In this document: positions 53,401 to 63,156 of the stretch, piece after piece
Numbering within the stretch: the stretch's first letter is position 1
Layout of the letters: each line of letters starts with the position of its first letter
NCBI RefSeq assembly: GCF_000002235.5
Contig: NW_022145599.1
Coordinates: 3,541,677-3,605,676 of the forward strand
Length of the DNA: 64,000 nucleotides
Origin: Strongylocentrotus purpuratus
Taxonomy: Eukaryota; Echinodermata; Echinoidea; Camarodonta; Strongylocentrotidae
Reading direction: 5' to 3'
Notes under the pieces: model-generated
The model's database searches: none
The model's input: only the letters and a program-made list of their open reading frames with translations
Told to the model about the DNA's origin: nothing
Position numbers and translations under genes: made by a program

Positions 53401-54669
53401 ACTACTCAGAAGAACACATTCAAAATTTCAAGACTCACTGATGTTTCTATCAAAAGATACAGCCCGAGAAATCTAGGCAATTTTATTCATCCAATTTTTG
53501 TCCAGAATGGGCACAAAAGTAGTACATAGTGCACGCCACACTGTGCAGACTGATCGTCAAACCCCTTCTCTGTTGTCTTCATTGTGTATCTGCATGCAGG
53601 TCCGTTCTCCTGATGACCCTTGACATTGCACATGACGCCATCGGGTCCCTTGTTATTGACATCATGCGCATGAACTACTTATCCCTCGAGGGGGTCAGTT
53701 CACGAAGGTGGGAAATCTCGTAGCTACGATGGAATCAATAAATCGCCGTTTTTGATCAAGATAGTTTTGAGTTGACCCTTTGTGGGCATATAGTCTGTAG
53801 AGCCAAACCTGCTCTTTCATATGACACCTCATTTGATGAGCATCGCCTTCAGGATCACGAATGATAAGTGATAAAGGTTTGAATCTTGATTTGGTAATAA
53901 AAACAGTGACCAATTTTGCTTGAGCGCGCAATGCACGTAGACTGCATTGGGAAGGGTTTTAGCACACCAAACCTATAATGCGAAAAACGGATTCCTCGTC
54001 AAAAAATATCCCCAGTTCAGTCTAACTGTTAAAAGTTGTCCGTCTTCCTGAGGATTTATCGTTCATAACGTGAAAGTCTTTGTGCTGCGTAATTACTAAT
54101 TAGTCCACATGCATTATCAAAAACGTAATCCGTTTTTTCTTATTGTCAACGCGTGGATCAATAATTAGGATGCAATTTGTCCATGTTTACGAAGATACCT
54201 TCGTTTATGCGAACGATCCTTATTCTCGGACCAGCGCCACCGCTTAAAACAGACACACAACGTCAACAGACTCAATAGATCTAGGCCTACACAAGGAATT
54301 AGCAACCGAGTTTTCATAACAAAATCAGCTGCATAGAAAACCCAATTACATGACACTGCATGAAATGACTTTTCAAGAACTAGTTACCTCCCTCGCATCA
54401 ATTATCCTCAATTCATCAACAATCATGCCACAGGCACAGCCACGCGATCCAACCACGCAATCGCAACACACGGGGGCATGCACTCGCACACAGGTTATCG
54501 AGACGTGGTTGCAACGAGCGAGCCGACACCTGCATCAAATCACGTAAATAAGTAAAATCATTTCAATAATTATATCAAACTTATATTAATTCACATCTAC
54601 ATGAGATCATGATTTTAAGAAAGGATACCAACACCAGGGTCTCATCGGCTTCTTCTTTTTTCTCCCCAT
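40783..54669 (-). CDS. ZNF207: ZNF207/BuGZ, BUB3-binding zinc-finger protein, complete gene
   Basis: Homologue of ZNF207/BuGZ, a nuclear and spindle protein that binds microtubules through N-terminal zinc fingers, loads BUB3 through a GLEBS motif and can phase-separate through its low-complexity tail. Exons on the minus strand: 54629-54669, then one of 52627-52753 or 52068-52194, then 51284-51407, 47737-48076, 46611-46863, 42636-42941, 41967-42198, 41515-41562, 40783-40985. The sum is 1674 nt (557 aa; human about 480-495). All phases agree. Motifs: [16 protein letters not shown] start, two C2H2 fingers (residues ~12-60), [11 protein letters not shown] (~80-90), a Pro/Met/Gly-rich region, [24 protein letters not shown] (~390-407), and Met/Pro/Gly repeats to the C terminus. 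The tandem exon 2 pair is described separately. Confidence 0.95.
41515..41562 (-). CDS. ZNF207: ZNF207 exon 8 (48-nt micro-exon)
   Basis: It encodes [16 protein letters not shown]. Its length is a multiple of three with phase 1 on both sides, so it can be skipped without breaking the frame. Acceptor tgtag, donor GTTAGT. Confidence 0.82.
41967..42198 (-). CDS. ZNF207: ZNF207 exon 7: rest of GLEBS and Pro/Gln-rich region
   Basis: It begins [15 protein letters not shown]; the Glu-Glu pair is the BUB3-contacting core of GLEBS. Then a Pro/Gln-rich stretch and [19 protein letters not shown]. Donor GTAAGG, phase 1. Confidence 0.93.
42636..42941 (-). CDS. ZNF207: ZNF207 exon 6: Ser/Pro/Ala-rich region and start of GLEBS
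   Basis: It begins [20 protein letters not shown] and ends [13 protein letters not shown], the first half of the BUB3-binding GLEBS motif. Acceptor cctag, donor GTAAGT, phase 0. Confidence 0.92.
44076..44775. repeat. Long inverted repeat (~200-bp arms)
   Basis: The left arm (AAATTGGTACGTAATATG, then GGACAATGCAATCCCATTAA and ACTGTTGTCCCACATAC) returns inverted at 44550-44775. The middle is AT-rich. It is probably a foldback element inserted within the hAT-like element. Confidence 0.8.
45310..46340. repeat. Tandem array of ~150-bp units (TGACCTTTGACC type)
   Basis: TTTGCATACATAATG recurs at about 45450, 45596, 45739, 45889, 46043 and 46192. Units share CTTTGACCTTTGA, ATCTA(A/C)TCAGTTCAT and CAATCGGTTCTTGAG. 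The first two units are repeated as a pair. The array ends in ACGTACGTACG and GACGGACGG runs. Confidence 0.88.
46611..46863 (-). CDS. ZNF207: ZNF207 exon 5: Pro/Ala-rich region
   Basis: It encodes [17 protein letters not shown], three HPGA repeats and [13 protein letters not shown], matching the human TKPLFPSA segment. Acceptor gctag, donor GTAAGC, phase 0. Confidence 0.9.
47737..48076 (-). CDS. ZNF207: ZNF207 exon 4: Gly-rich and Met/Pro/Gly repeats
   Basis: It begins [12 protein letters not shown], then a long GMPGMP-type repeat and [17 protein letters not shown]. This is the disordered region. Acceptor tgcag, donor GTGAGT, phase 2. Confidence 0.9.
49566..49596 (+). repeat. Internal copy of the Helitron 3' hairpin
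   Basis: CTAGAATCCCGCGGATTTCC and the following CGCGGGTCCTG are identical to the terminal copy at 50790-50819, but the CTAG end is absent here. Confidence 0.8.
49753..50085. mobile_element. TACGC-rich TIR element inside the Helitron
   Basis: About 40-bp ends, TACGTAGAGTTGCGTAGTGT at left and the complement of TAGAGTTCCGTAGTGTGGCG at right, with few mismatches. The interior is full of TACGC motifs in both orientations. Confidence 0.7.
50400..50690. repeat. Short tandem repeats with GGAGGCGGCCCCCAAAAAGG
   Basis: Three copies (about 50408, 50550, 50653) of a block ending GGCGGGGACGCT, separated by A- and T-rich tracts. Confidence 0.8.
51284..51407 (-). CDS. ZNF207: ZNF207 exon 3
   Basis: It begins [18 protein letters not shown] (supplying the last His of finger 2) and carries [18 protein letters not shown]2 acceptor (pyrimidine tract, tacag), donor GTGAGG, phase 1. 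Confidence 0.93.
52068..52194 (-). CDS. ZNF207: ZNF207 exon 2b (downstream, alternative zinc-finger exon)
   Basis: 127 nt, same phase as 2a. It encodes [20 protein letters not shown] and then the same finger 2 sequence. It differs from 2a at 6 of 42 residues but at about 16 further codons only silently, so both copies look constrained. U12 branch point TCTTCCTTAAC (52213-52223), branch A about 20 nt from the exon; U2-type donor GTAAGG. Confidence 0.92.
52213..52223 (-). promoter_or_regulatory. U12 branch-point signal for exon 2b
   Basis: TCTTCCTTAAC on the minus strand, at the same distance from its exon as the exon 2a signal. Confidence 0.85.
52627..52753 (-). CDS. ZNF207: ZNF207 exon 2a (upstream, canonical zinc-finger exon)
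   Basis: 127 nt. It encodes [20 protein letters not shown] and continues to [13 protein letters not shown], closer to vertebrate ZNF207 than exon 2b. All zinc ligands in this segment are present. Its upstream intron has a U12 branch point TTTTCCTTAAC (52773-52783), with the branch A about 20 nt from the exon; its donor is U2-type GTAGGT. Confidence 0.93.
52773..52783 (-). promoter_or_regulatory. U12 branch-point signal for exon 2a
   Basis: TTTTCCTTAAC on the minus strand matches the U12 branch-site consensus. Confidence 0.85.
54629..54669 (-). CDS. ZNF207: ZNF207 exon 1 with a U12-type donor
   Basis: 41 nt: ATG then [12 protein letters not shown] and the first two bases of Trp. The first Cys of finger 1 lies here. 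The donor is GTATCCTTTC, an exact match to the minor-spliceosome (U12) GT-AG donor consensus. Confidence 0.92.
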
Positions 54670-54849
54670 TTTTCAAAGATATTTCGACACAATGGACGAA
54701 GTACGAACGACGCTGTTCACGGATTTCTCGTTGATGCATAAAAGTCTCGTAGTGTGATATCGTGAATCCCGAGATAATATGATGCCGCTGGCCGCCATCT
54801 CTAGACGCGTAAGCTGGCCCTCCGACCAAATATGATAGAGGTGTCTGGA

Positions 54850-55116
54850 GAAGAAGAAGAAGAAGAAGAAGAAGAAGAAGAAGAAGAAGAAGAAGAAGAA
54901 GAAGAAGAAGAAGAAGAAGAAGAAGAAGAAGAAGAAGAAGAAGAAGAAGAAGAAGAAGAAGAAGAAGAAGAAGAAGAAGAAGAAGAGAAGAAGAAGAAGA
55001 AGAAGAAGAAGAAGAAGAAGAAGAAGAAGAAGAAGAAGAAGAAGAAGAAGAAGAAGAAGAAGAAGATGAAAAAAGAAGAAGAAAAAGAGGAAGAAGAAGA
55101 AGAAGATGATGAAAAG
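54850..55116. repeat. Long GAA/TTC trinucleotide array
   Basis: About 70 nearly uninterrupted GAA triplets up to 55067 and a broken tail. It begins about 180 bases upstream of the ZNF207 start codon, so it lies in its promoter or 5' UTR (TTC on the gene strand). Confidence 0.95.
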
Positions 55117-55245
55117 AAGAAGCCGCTATCACTGATAATTATTTAGCACTTAAACCAACATCTCCATTTTACCAGTTTATCCCTCTTTCAAGACAGAAGT
55201 GCTTCAGCTTTTGTATAAACACTAACAACGCGATGTTTAACTACA

Positions 55246-55898
55246 CACTGCGTCCCAGAAACTTAACAAAACAGAATTATCGATGTTTCACTTATCAAAA
55301 TTATAATAAATAAATTACACATAATATATAGATCCTCCTCTTTCATTTGATGCAACTCATATCATGCATATTTCGCGCATGAGTGATTACAAACTATTTG
55401 AAGAGAGGAAAACAAAGAGTCATTTGGCGGGCGGTATCTGAATTTCAAGGAGAAAATTACATTTCTAGAAAGTTCAATTTCTGCCCTTTCATAATTATGA
55501 CACCTCAATCAGGAAAAAAGGGCCAGGAGTAACAAAGTTCTGTTTGTTTAAAGTAACGCTTGCATTTCCATAATTTGATTAAACGAGTTCCTTTTCACAG
55601 GCTGCCTGCCGTAGCAACAACCAGAGTTGACAAAAGACTTAACTCCGTTTCTTTGAAGATCAGCCACGGCACAAAGAAGACGAATGACTAGATGCATGGC
55701 TGATCGTCAACGAAACGGAGTTAAGTCTTTTCCTCTCTTCAAATTGTTTGTAATCACTCACGCGTGAAATAATAGTTGTATCAAATGAAAGAGGAGGATA
55801 TAAGCTTTACAAATATGTGTCATTTATTCATCATAATTGTGATTAAGTTATGATAAAACAACGATAATTTTCGGTTTCGTTTTTTCTGGGACGCACTG
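55246..55898. mobile_element. Mariner-like element with long inverted arms
   Basis: Ends CACTGCGTCCCAGAA and TTCTGGGACGCACTG, the right one followed by TA. Inverted arms of about 170 bp (55246-55415 and 55720-55898) share ATCCTCCTCTTTCATTTGAT and GAGTGATTACAAAC. A second inverted repeat (AAGACTTAACTCCGTTTC arms, 55634-55733) is inside. No transposase seen. Confidence 0.72.
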
Positions 55899-56080
55899 TA
55901 CAGCTACACAAATTCTTACGGGCGTCAAGTATATTCTCTTAACCCTTTGTCTGTCTTCCCCTCTTTATTCGTTCCCCTTTCTTTCATTCCACTCCTGTCC
56001 GGCTTACCCTCTTCCTCAAGTTCCTTTTATATCTCTCTCACCGACAGCCATCGCCCGGTATCGACCCTGCCCCCCCCCCC

Positions 56081-56655
56081 CGATTGATTGATTGATTGAT
56101 TTTTATTCGACAAGCTTCCAACATACAACAAGATACAATAATAACAGATCAAAAATAAGTCAGCTTGAACAGGACAACCCACGAAAGCTCGAGAGCTTAT
56201 TTCCAGTGGGGTCCCTTACAGACATGTATAAAATTAATAAGTTAAAATAGTAATATTTACAGACAGATAAGAAAACTAAAAGAACTACTTATTAAAGATA
56301 ATAATAATAATAACAACATTAAACTGATGATAGAAATGATATTAAGTACAAGGGAAAAAAGAAGAGAAAAAGAGGAGAAGGAAGAAGAGGAAAATAATGA
56401 TGAATTTGTAGAATTTCTATAACGTACGAAAAGATAAGTATATATACAACATGAAAAAGTATGAACCGACAGAAGAATAACAATTTCAATCATATAACAT
56501 GTCATTCACTTCTCTTCTCTGACTGTCAAGTATTAGGTATTCCTTTAATTTCCTCTTAAAATGATCATAGTTTCCTATTTCTTTTACACCATTGGGAAGG
56601 GGATTCCAATGTTTTATGGCATTGTAATAAAACGAATTTCCAATACCCCTAGTCT
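56081..56655 (-). mobile_element. LINE 3' end with (ATCA)n tail
   Basis: On the minus strand it encodes SFYYNAIKHWNPLPNGVKEI followed by GNYDHFKRKLKEYL, the C terminus of a CR1/L2-like non-LTR reverse transcriptase protein. A 3' UTR follows and ends GAATAAAAATCAATCAATCA. It is a 5'-truncated copy. Confidence 0.78.
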
Positions 56656-56906
56656 GCCCCCCTGGAGGCGCCTATGGCATAATAGTTATGAAAATGGATA
56701 ATGTTGAATCACTGCACACGCGGGAGTGCAATGATGCCCACGTCACACTACCCCCATCCCTCCCTATTTGATGGTCATGTTTCATCTACCTTGTGAGGAG
56801 ACTGTCACCTCCCCCATGTCATGACATCAGTGCCCCCTCTATGATTGGACCCAAGTACGCTGTAAATTATACGCCACTGTGATCGTCATCATCCTAATAA
56901 ATGAGG

Positions 56907-56924
56907 GGGAGAGGGGGAGAGGGG

Positions 56925-56956
<32 letters not shown>

Positions 56957-57025
56957 AGAAAAGAGAGAGGGGGAGAGAGAGAGAGAGAGAGGGGTGGGGG
57001 AGATAGAGAGAGAGGGAGAGAGTAT
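56907..57025. repeat. GA/GGGA microsatellite
   Basis: Runs of GA and GGGGGAGA. No coding sense is implied. Confidence 0.9.
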
Positions 57026-57185
57026 GTATGTGCGTGTGTATGATTATGTGTGTGTACAGTATATCGCAGTGCATTACGAAGAAGTTTATGTTCGATAATA
57101 TAGGCCTTGTAATGAGAATCTAGGAACATTATCAACCTCGGCGTCAAAACGAGATCGAATCTTCAATGATAAAAGATAACTATTA

Positions 57186-57366
57186 TCGCCATGATCATTG
57201 TCAATATCATATTATCTCCATCACCATCCCCATCGTCACAATCGTCAACGTCACAATCATCATCGTCACAATCAGCATCATCATCACCATCATCATTATC
57301 ATCATCATCCTCATCATCATCACCATCCTCATCATCACAATCATCATCGTCACAATCAGCATCATC
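57186..57366. repeat. ATC microsatellite, left part
   Basis: Interrupted ATC/ACC repeats cut by the hAT-like insertion; they resume at 61357. Confidence 0.85.
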
Positions 57367-57489
57367 CAGGCGCGGATCCAGGATTTCTTAGGGGGGGGGG
57401 GCCCAAATTTGAAATTTTGCGAGCCAAATATTGGTACGTAATGGTGACCAACAGTGACATGATGCGGGGGGGGGGGGAAGGTGCAGGGA

Positions 57490-60400
57490 GGGGCGAATTT
57501 CCCCCTCCCTCCTCCGCGAAACGCGGAAGCTTTGACGTTTCATTTAATTATTAGAAAAAGAAGACGGTTCGTTGTACCGTTCTCAAAAATAAATCTCGTT
57601 TGTATTTAGTTTTTCCCCTCTCGCGCGAAGCGCGACATTTTTTAGGATTTATTAAATTACTAGAGAAAGAAGACGATTCGTTGTAGAGTTCTCGACTCTA
57701 AATTCTCGTCTGAATTCAGGTTCCCCCCCCCTACCGCGCGAGCGCGGAAGCTTTTAAGTTTCCTTAAATCATTAGAGAAAAAAGACGATTCGTTGTACCG
57801 TTTTAGAAAATAATCCTCGTCTGAATTTAGATTCTCCCCCCCCCCCCCTCCCGCGCGAAGCGCGGAAGCTTTACGTTTCATTAAATCATTAGAGAAACAA
57901 AACGAGTCGTTGTACAGTTCTCGAAAATGATTCTCGTCTGAATTTAGTTTTTCCCCTCTCGCGCGAAGCGCGGAAAATTTCAGGATTTATTAAATCGTTA
58001 GAGAAAGAAGACTATTTGTTGTACCGTTCTCGACTCTTAATCCTTGTCTAGATTCAGTTCCCCCCTCCTTTTAAGTTTCCTTAAATCATTAGGGAAAAAA
58101 AGACGATTCGTTGTACCGTTTTCGAAAATAATCCTCGTCTGAATTTAGATTTTCCCCCCTCCCGCGCAAAGCGCGGAAGCTTTTACGTTTCATTAAATCA
58201 TTAGAGAAACAAAACGATTCGTTGTACAGTTCTCGACTCTTAATCCTCGTCTGAATTCAGTTTACCCCTTCCGCGCGAAGCGTAGAAGCTTTTACGATTC
58301 ATTAAATCGTTAGAGAAAGAAGACTATTTGTTGTACCGTTCTCGACTCTTAATCCTTGTCTAGATTCAGTTCCCCCCTCCTTTTAAGTTTCCTTAAATCA
58401 TTAGGGAAAAAAGACGATTCGTTGTACCGTTTTCGAAAATAATCCTCGTCTGAATTTAGATTCTCCCCCCTCCCGCGCAAAGCGCGGAAGCTTTTACGTT
58501 TCATTAAATCATTAGAGAAACAAAACGATTCGTTGTACAGTTCTCGACTCTTAATCCTCGTCTGAATTCAGTTTACCCCTTCCGCGCGAAGCGTAGAAGC
58601 TTTTACGATTCATTAAATCGTTAGAGAAAGAAGACTATTTGTTGTACCGTTCTCGACTCTTAATCCTTGTCTAGATTCAGTTCCCCCCTCCTTTTAAGTT
58701 TCCTTAAATCATTAGGGAAAAAAGACGATTCGTTGTACCGTTTTCGAAAATAATCCTCGTCTGAATTTAGATTCTCCCCCTCCCGCGCAAAGCGCGGAAG
58801 CTTTTACGTTTCATTAAATCATTAGAGAAACAAAACGATTCGTTGTACAGTTCTCGACTCTTAATCCTCGTCTGAATTCAGTTTACCCCTTCCGCGCGAA
58901 GCGTAGAAGCTTTTACGATTCATTAAATCGTTAGAGAAAGAAGACTATTTGTTGTACCGTTCTCGACTCTTAATCCTTGTCTAGATTCAGTTCCCCCCCC
59001 TCTCCCCCTCCTACGCGAAGCGCGGAAGCTTTGACGTTTCATTAAACTATAACAGAAAGAAGGCGATTCGTTGTACCGTTCTCGAATCTTAATCCTCGTC
59101 TGAATTCAGTTCCCCCCCCCCTCCCCCCTCCGCGCGAAGCGCGGAAGCTTTTACGTTTCATTAAATCATTAGGAGAGAAGACGATTCGCCGTACAGTTCT
59201 CGACTCTTAATCCTCGTCTGAATTCAAGTCCCCCCCCCTCTTCTCGCGCAAAGCGCGGAAGCTTTTAAGTTTCATAAGATTATGAGAGAAAGAAGACGAT
59301 TGGCTGAACAGTTCTCGACTCTTAATCCTCGTCTGAATTCAAGAACCCCCCCGTCCCGGGGTTTAAGTTTCCTTAAATCATCATAAAAAAAAGACGATTC
59401 GTTGAACCGTTATCGAAAATAATCCTCGTCTGAATTTAGATTCTGCCCCCTCTCGCGCGAAGCGCGGAAGCTTTTACGTTTCATTAAATCATTATAGAAA
59501 CAAAACGATTCGTTGTACAGTTCTCGACTCTTAATCCTCGTCTTAATTTAGTTTACCCCCTTTCCCTCCTGCGCGAAGCGTGGAAGCTTTTAAGTTTCCT
59601 TAATCATCATAAAAAAAAGACGTTTCGTTGTACCGTTTTAGAAAATAATCCTCGTCTGAATTTAGATTCTCCCCCCCTCCCGCGCGAAGCGCGGAAGCTT
59701 TTACGTTTCATTAAATCATTAGTGAAACAAAACGATTCGTTGTACAGTTCTCGAAAATAATTCTCGTCTTAATTTAGTTATCCCTCTCGCGCGAAGCGCG
59801 GAAAATTTTAGGATTTATTAAATTATTAGAGAAAGAAGACGATTCGTTGTAGAGTTCTCGACTCTAAATTCTCGTCTGAATTCAGGTTCCCCCCTTTTAA
59901 GTTTCCTTAAATCATTAGAGAAAAAAGACGATTCGTTGTACCGTTTTCGAAAATAATCCTCGTCTGAATTAGATTCTGCCCCCTCCCGCGCGAAGCGCGG
60001 AAGCTTTTACGTTTCATTAAATCATTAGAGAAACAAAACGATTCGTTGTACAGTTCTCGACTCTTAATCCTCGTCTAAATTTAGGTTCCCCCCTCCCGCG
60101 CAAAGCGCGGAAGCTTTTAATTTTCATTAAATCATTAGAGAAAGAAGACGATTCGTTGTACCGCTCTCGAAAATAATCCTTGTCGGAATTAAGTTCCCCC
60201 CCCCCTCCATCCCGCACGAAGTGCGGAAGCTGTTACGTTTTATTAAATCATAAAAGATTAATATTACCGTTCTCGCCTCTGAATCCTTGTCTGAATTCAG
60301 GTTCCCCCTCCCGCGCAATGCGCGGAAGCTTCTCGTTTCATAAGATTATGAGAGAAAGAAGACGATTCGCTGTACCGTTCTCGATTGTTAATCCTTGTCT
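57490..60400. repeat. Satellite of ~105-bp monomers with GCGCGAAGCGC hairpins
   Basis: Nearly 30 monomers share ATTCGTTGTACCGTTCTCGA, TCGTCTGAATT(C/T)AG, a C-rich run, CCGCGCGAAGCGCGGAAGCT and CATTAAATCATTAGAGAAA. Between about 58009 and 58942 three monomers form a ~311-bp higher-order unit repeated three times (AGACTATTTG at 58009, 58321, 58632, 58942). Confidence 0.9.
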
Positions 60401-60720
60401 GGGGCGGCGGCGAAGCCGGCCCCGGAAGCTCAGAGGTTTTAGGCGTTTAATTAAGGTCATATGAGCATATTTTTTATTGTATACCTTATTATTTCGTGAC
60501 ACTGGCAGGTAACTATTTGGCGTTGGGTCCAAGGGCGGAGCCCCCCAAAATCAGGGGTTTAGGCATTAAATTACCGTCAGATGAGCATCTAAGGGCCCGT
60601 CGTAGGGCCTTTGGTGGGATCCAGGGGGCAGAGCCCACGGAAGCTTAGGGGTTTTAGGCATTTAATCACGGTCAGATGAGCATATTTGATGCCTCATTAT
60701 TTGTTAACACTGGCAGTTAA
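60400..60720. repeat. Tandem GC-rich/ATGAGCATATTT repeat block
   Basis: Units contain GGAAGCT..GGGGTTTTAGGC, GGTCAGATGAGCATATTT and ACACTGGCAG. A related single unit is in the Helitron at 49620-49750. Confidence 0.75.
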
Positions 60721-61267
60721 CTATTCTTTCTTTCTTGCTCTTATTCTATTTATTTCTTTTTAATATAATTTTTCAAAAAAAGTGTGGGGGGGGGGGGGGG
60801 GGAGAGCTCGGGGCTCCGATCCCCGCCGTACCTCGGGCCCTGACATGTAGGAATCTCAAGAATCATATTTCTTGCCTGGCTGCAAATTTAGGAATTTGTC
60901 ATTTTCCAACAAACACATACAAACGTATAATTTACTAAAAAGTGAGGAAAAATCTCGGAAATGATGTCATTTTAGCATTATTTGTAATCCACCGTTATGG
61001 AATTAGAAATAAACCACGTTTGAATTTGATTTCCACTTAGCCCCCCCCCCCTATCAGTACGCCAGTATCTCCTCTTTTCCTTTCCCTTTCCTTCCTTCTC
61101 TCTTATTTGTTATATGGGGGGGGGGGGGGGGGGGGGGGGGGGTCAACAGCCTGGGAGGCAAAAGCCCTTTCGGCCCCCGATCTCCTTCTTCCCCCTTTCT
61201 TTTCTTCTTCCTCTTCTTTCTTTTCCCTTTCTCTCCTCTTTCCCTTTCGCTTCTTTTCCTTTTTTCT

Positions 61268-61305
<38 letters not shown>

Positions 61306-61356
61306 GGGGGGGGGGGGGGCCAAGGCCCGCTCGGCCCCCCCCTGGATCCGCGCCTG

Positions 61357-61497
61357 GCATCATCATCCTCATCATCATCATCCCCATCCTCATCATCACA
61401 GTCATCTTCACAATCAGCATCATCATCATCATTATCTCAATTATTATCGTCACCATCATCATAATCATCGTCGTCGTCGTCGTCGTCGTCGTCAACA
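61357..61497. repeat. ATC/GTC microsatellite, right part
   Basis: Continuation of the array interrupted at 57366; ends in a (GTC)n run. Confidence 0.85.
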
Positions 61498-63156
61498 TGC
61501 ATGACCTTCGGCATCATTAAACCACTCGGGTGCATGCAACATTGGTCCAACTCCCTGATTGGTCCAAACACCAAGCAGGGATAACCATTGATCATAAACA
61601 TTCAAGATGCTATAAGGGTTTTCTTATAAGACTGCAAACCAGCACAACATTCATCTTCCATGTTCAGGGAAGGTTGTTAAGGAGAACTTAACTTTGTTTA
61701 GACAGTAATCAAAAGCATGAAAACATTTTAAGTACGGTAACGCAAGAAAGAAAATATTTAATGAACAGCATAAACAGAGTTATTACAACGATCTAGAAAG
61801 AACACAATTAAATGAAAATCTATAGAAATGACTAAACACCACATCAAAATGTTCTAGAAACAGAAAAACACTTATAACTAAATACATTTTATTACTGTAA
61901 CAGAGAGCAACGATCACAATTTTTAAAAATCATCCCACATGGTTTGTTAAAAATTTGAACACTCGTAATATAAATGACAATTCGACAAGACAAAATACGC
62001 TTAATATTGAAACTCTCAGAGCAGTCTTTGCAAACAGTGACGTAGAACCTGGGAGGGGGCATGTGGCCCCCATCGAAAGGCAAAGAAATAGAGAGAAAGA
62101 GGGAGAGAGGGAGAGAGAGAGAGAGAGAGAGAGAATGATATCGAGAGATGATAACAATATAAAGAGAGATAGAACGAGAGAAGAAGTACAGCAGGAGGGG
62201 AATACTGACGTAAACATTTCTTTCCCTCATTTTGTCCAGAAGTGTCTGCCCTCTATAGTCCCAACGCTATGCCATGTCCTACAAATATTTCATTTCTACT
62301 TTCTGACAATGGGAAAGGTCTGCATCCTAACACACAACTTGAGAATTTGTTTTAGGCTATCAAAACGTTGTGTAATACTAATAACGTTAACGATAAGATA
62401 GATATAAACACATGTTCATATACCATCTTAAAATAACATTATTCGATAGGAAATATGGACCTTAAAATAAAATACCTTGAACTTGCCAGATTATATAATA
62501 CCGTCAACATGGAAACGTATGAAAAACGTGTGGAAAACGTAAAAGGCCTACTTCATTTGGTGACAAAGTCATGCGCATGAAAAACTGTAGATAATACTGA
62601 TTTTGTGTTTGTTTATAAAATTCCCTTCTGCGCTCACATTTGCATTACAATAAGCCCCATTGTGGAAACTGTAACTTAAAAGGAATCGGAAATCAATATT
62701 TATCACTTATTTTTCTTTCAAAGCTACATGATTAAAGATAAAACGACAAATGGGATCTGTACGAAAGAGTTGAATATTCGTTTCTTATATTCCATAATTG
62801 TATATTATTTAGGTTTCAAAGTCCACGAAAATCAAGTATGATCAAAAATGATTATTAGTCGTGAAAAGGTGGCTAACCGTATGCATTACCGACTACCCAC
62901 ACAAACGACAACCCTAACAGTAGAAAGTGTGCAAAGCAAAGAACCTCTGTACAACCCATGAGCATGTAAATCATTTTTTTTCCAGTTGCACTGAACAGCA
63001 GTTCTAGATCGGGAATCATCAAAAATAACGAAAAATATTCAGGGATATACTACGATAGGAGTTTCAAAAAGAGGATGTTAAATATTTGTGTTGTCCTGTC
63101 TTTTGCAGAAATCAAATCAAGCATCACTTTACTTGGTTATCTTTTTCTCGTCGTCT

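Larger units (their letters stand above)
57367..61356. mobile_element. 4.0-kb hAT-like element carrying a satellite array
   Basis: TIRs CAGGCGCGGATCCAGG / CCTGGATCCGCGCCTG (16 bp, perfect) flanked by GCATCATC on both sides (57359-57366, 61357-61364). The host is an ATC microsatellite, so the 8-bp match is weaker evidence than usual. The interior is a ~2.9-kb tandem array, a GC-rich repeat block (60400-60720) and homopolymer runs. No transposase seen. Confidence 0.75.
54670..63156. other. Repeat-rich region upstream of ZNF207, no protein gene
   Basis: It holds the ZNF207 5' flank, the elements listed individually, and from about 61500 to 63150 AT-rich sequence with a GA run (62095-62135) but no gene I can support. 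Confidence 0.6.

Noticed and set aside
54165-54356. Minus-strand frame with a basic, Trp-containing end, considered as ZNF207 exon 1
   Set aside because: The true exon 1 (54629-54669) matches the family start exactly, joins in phase and has a U12 donor.
54581-55132. Long open frame of Ser and Leu runs (minus) and Glu/Lys runs (plus)
   Set aside because: It is the translation of the GAA/TTC array; only the short ZNF207 exon 1 within it is coding.
61054-61323. Lys/Glu-rich frame near the right end of the hAT-like element
   Set aside because: Produced by T- and C-rich low-complexity sequence; not a gene.
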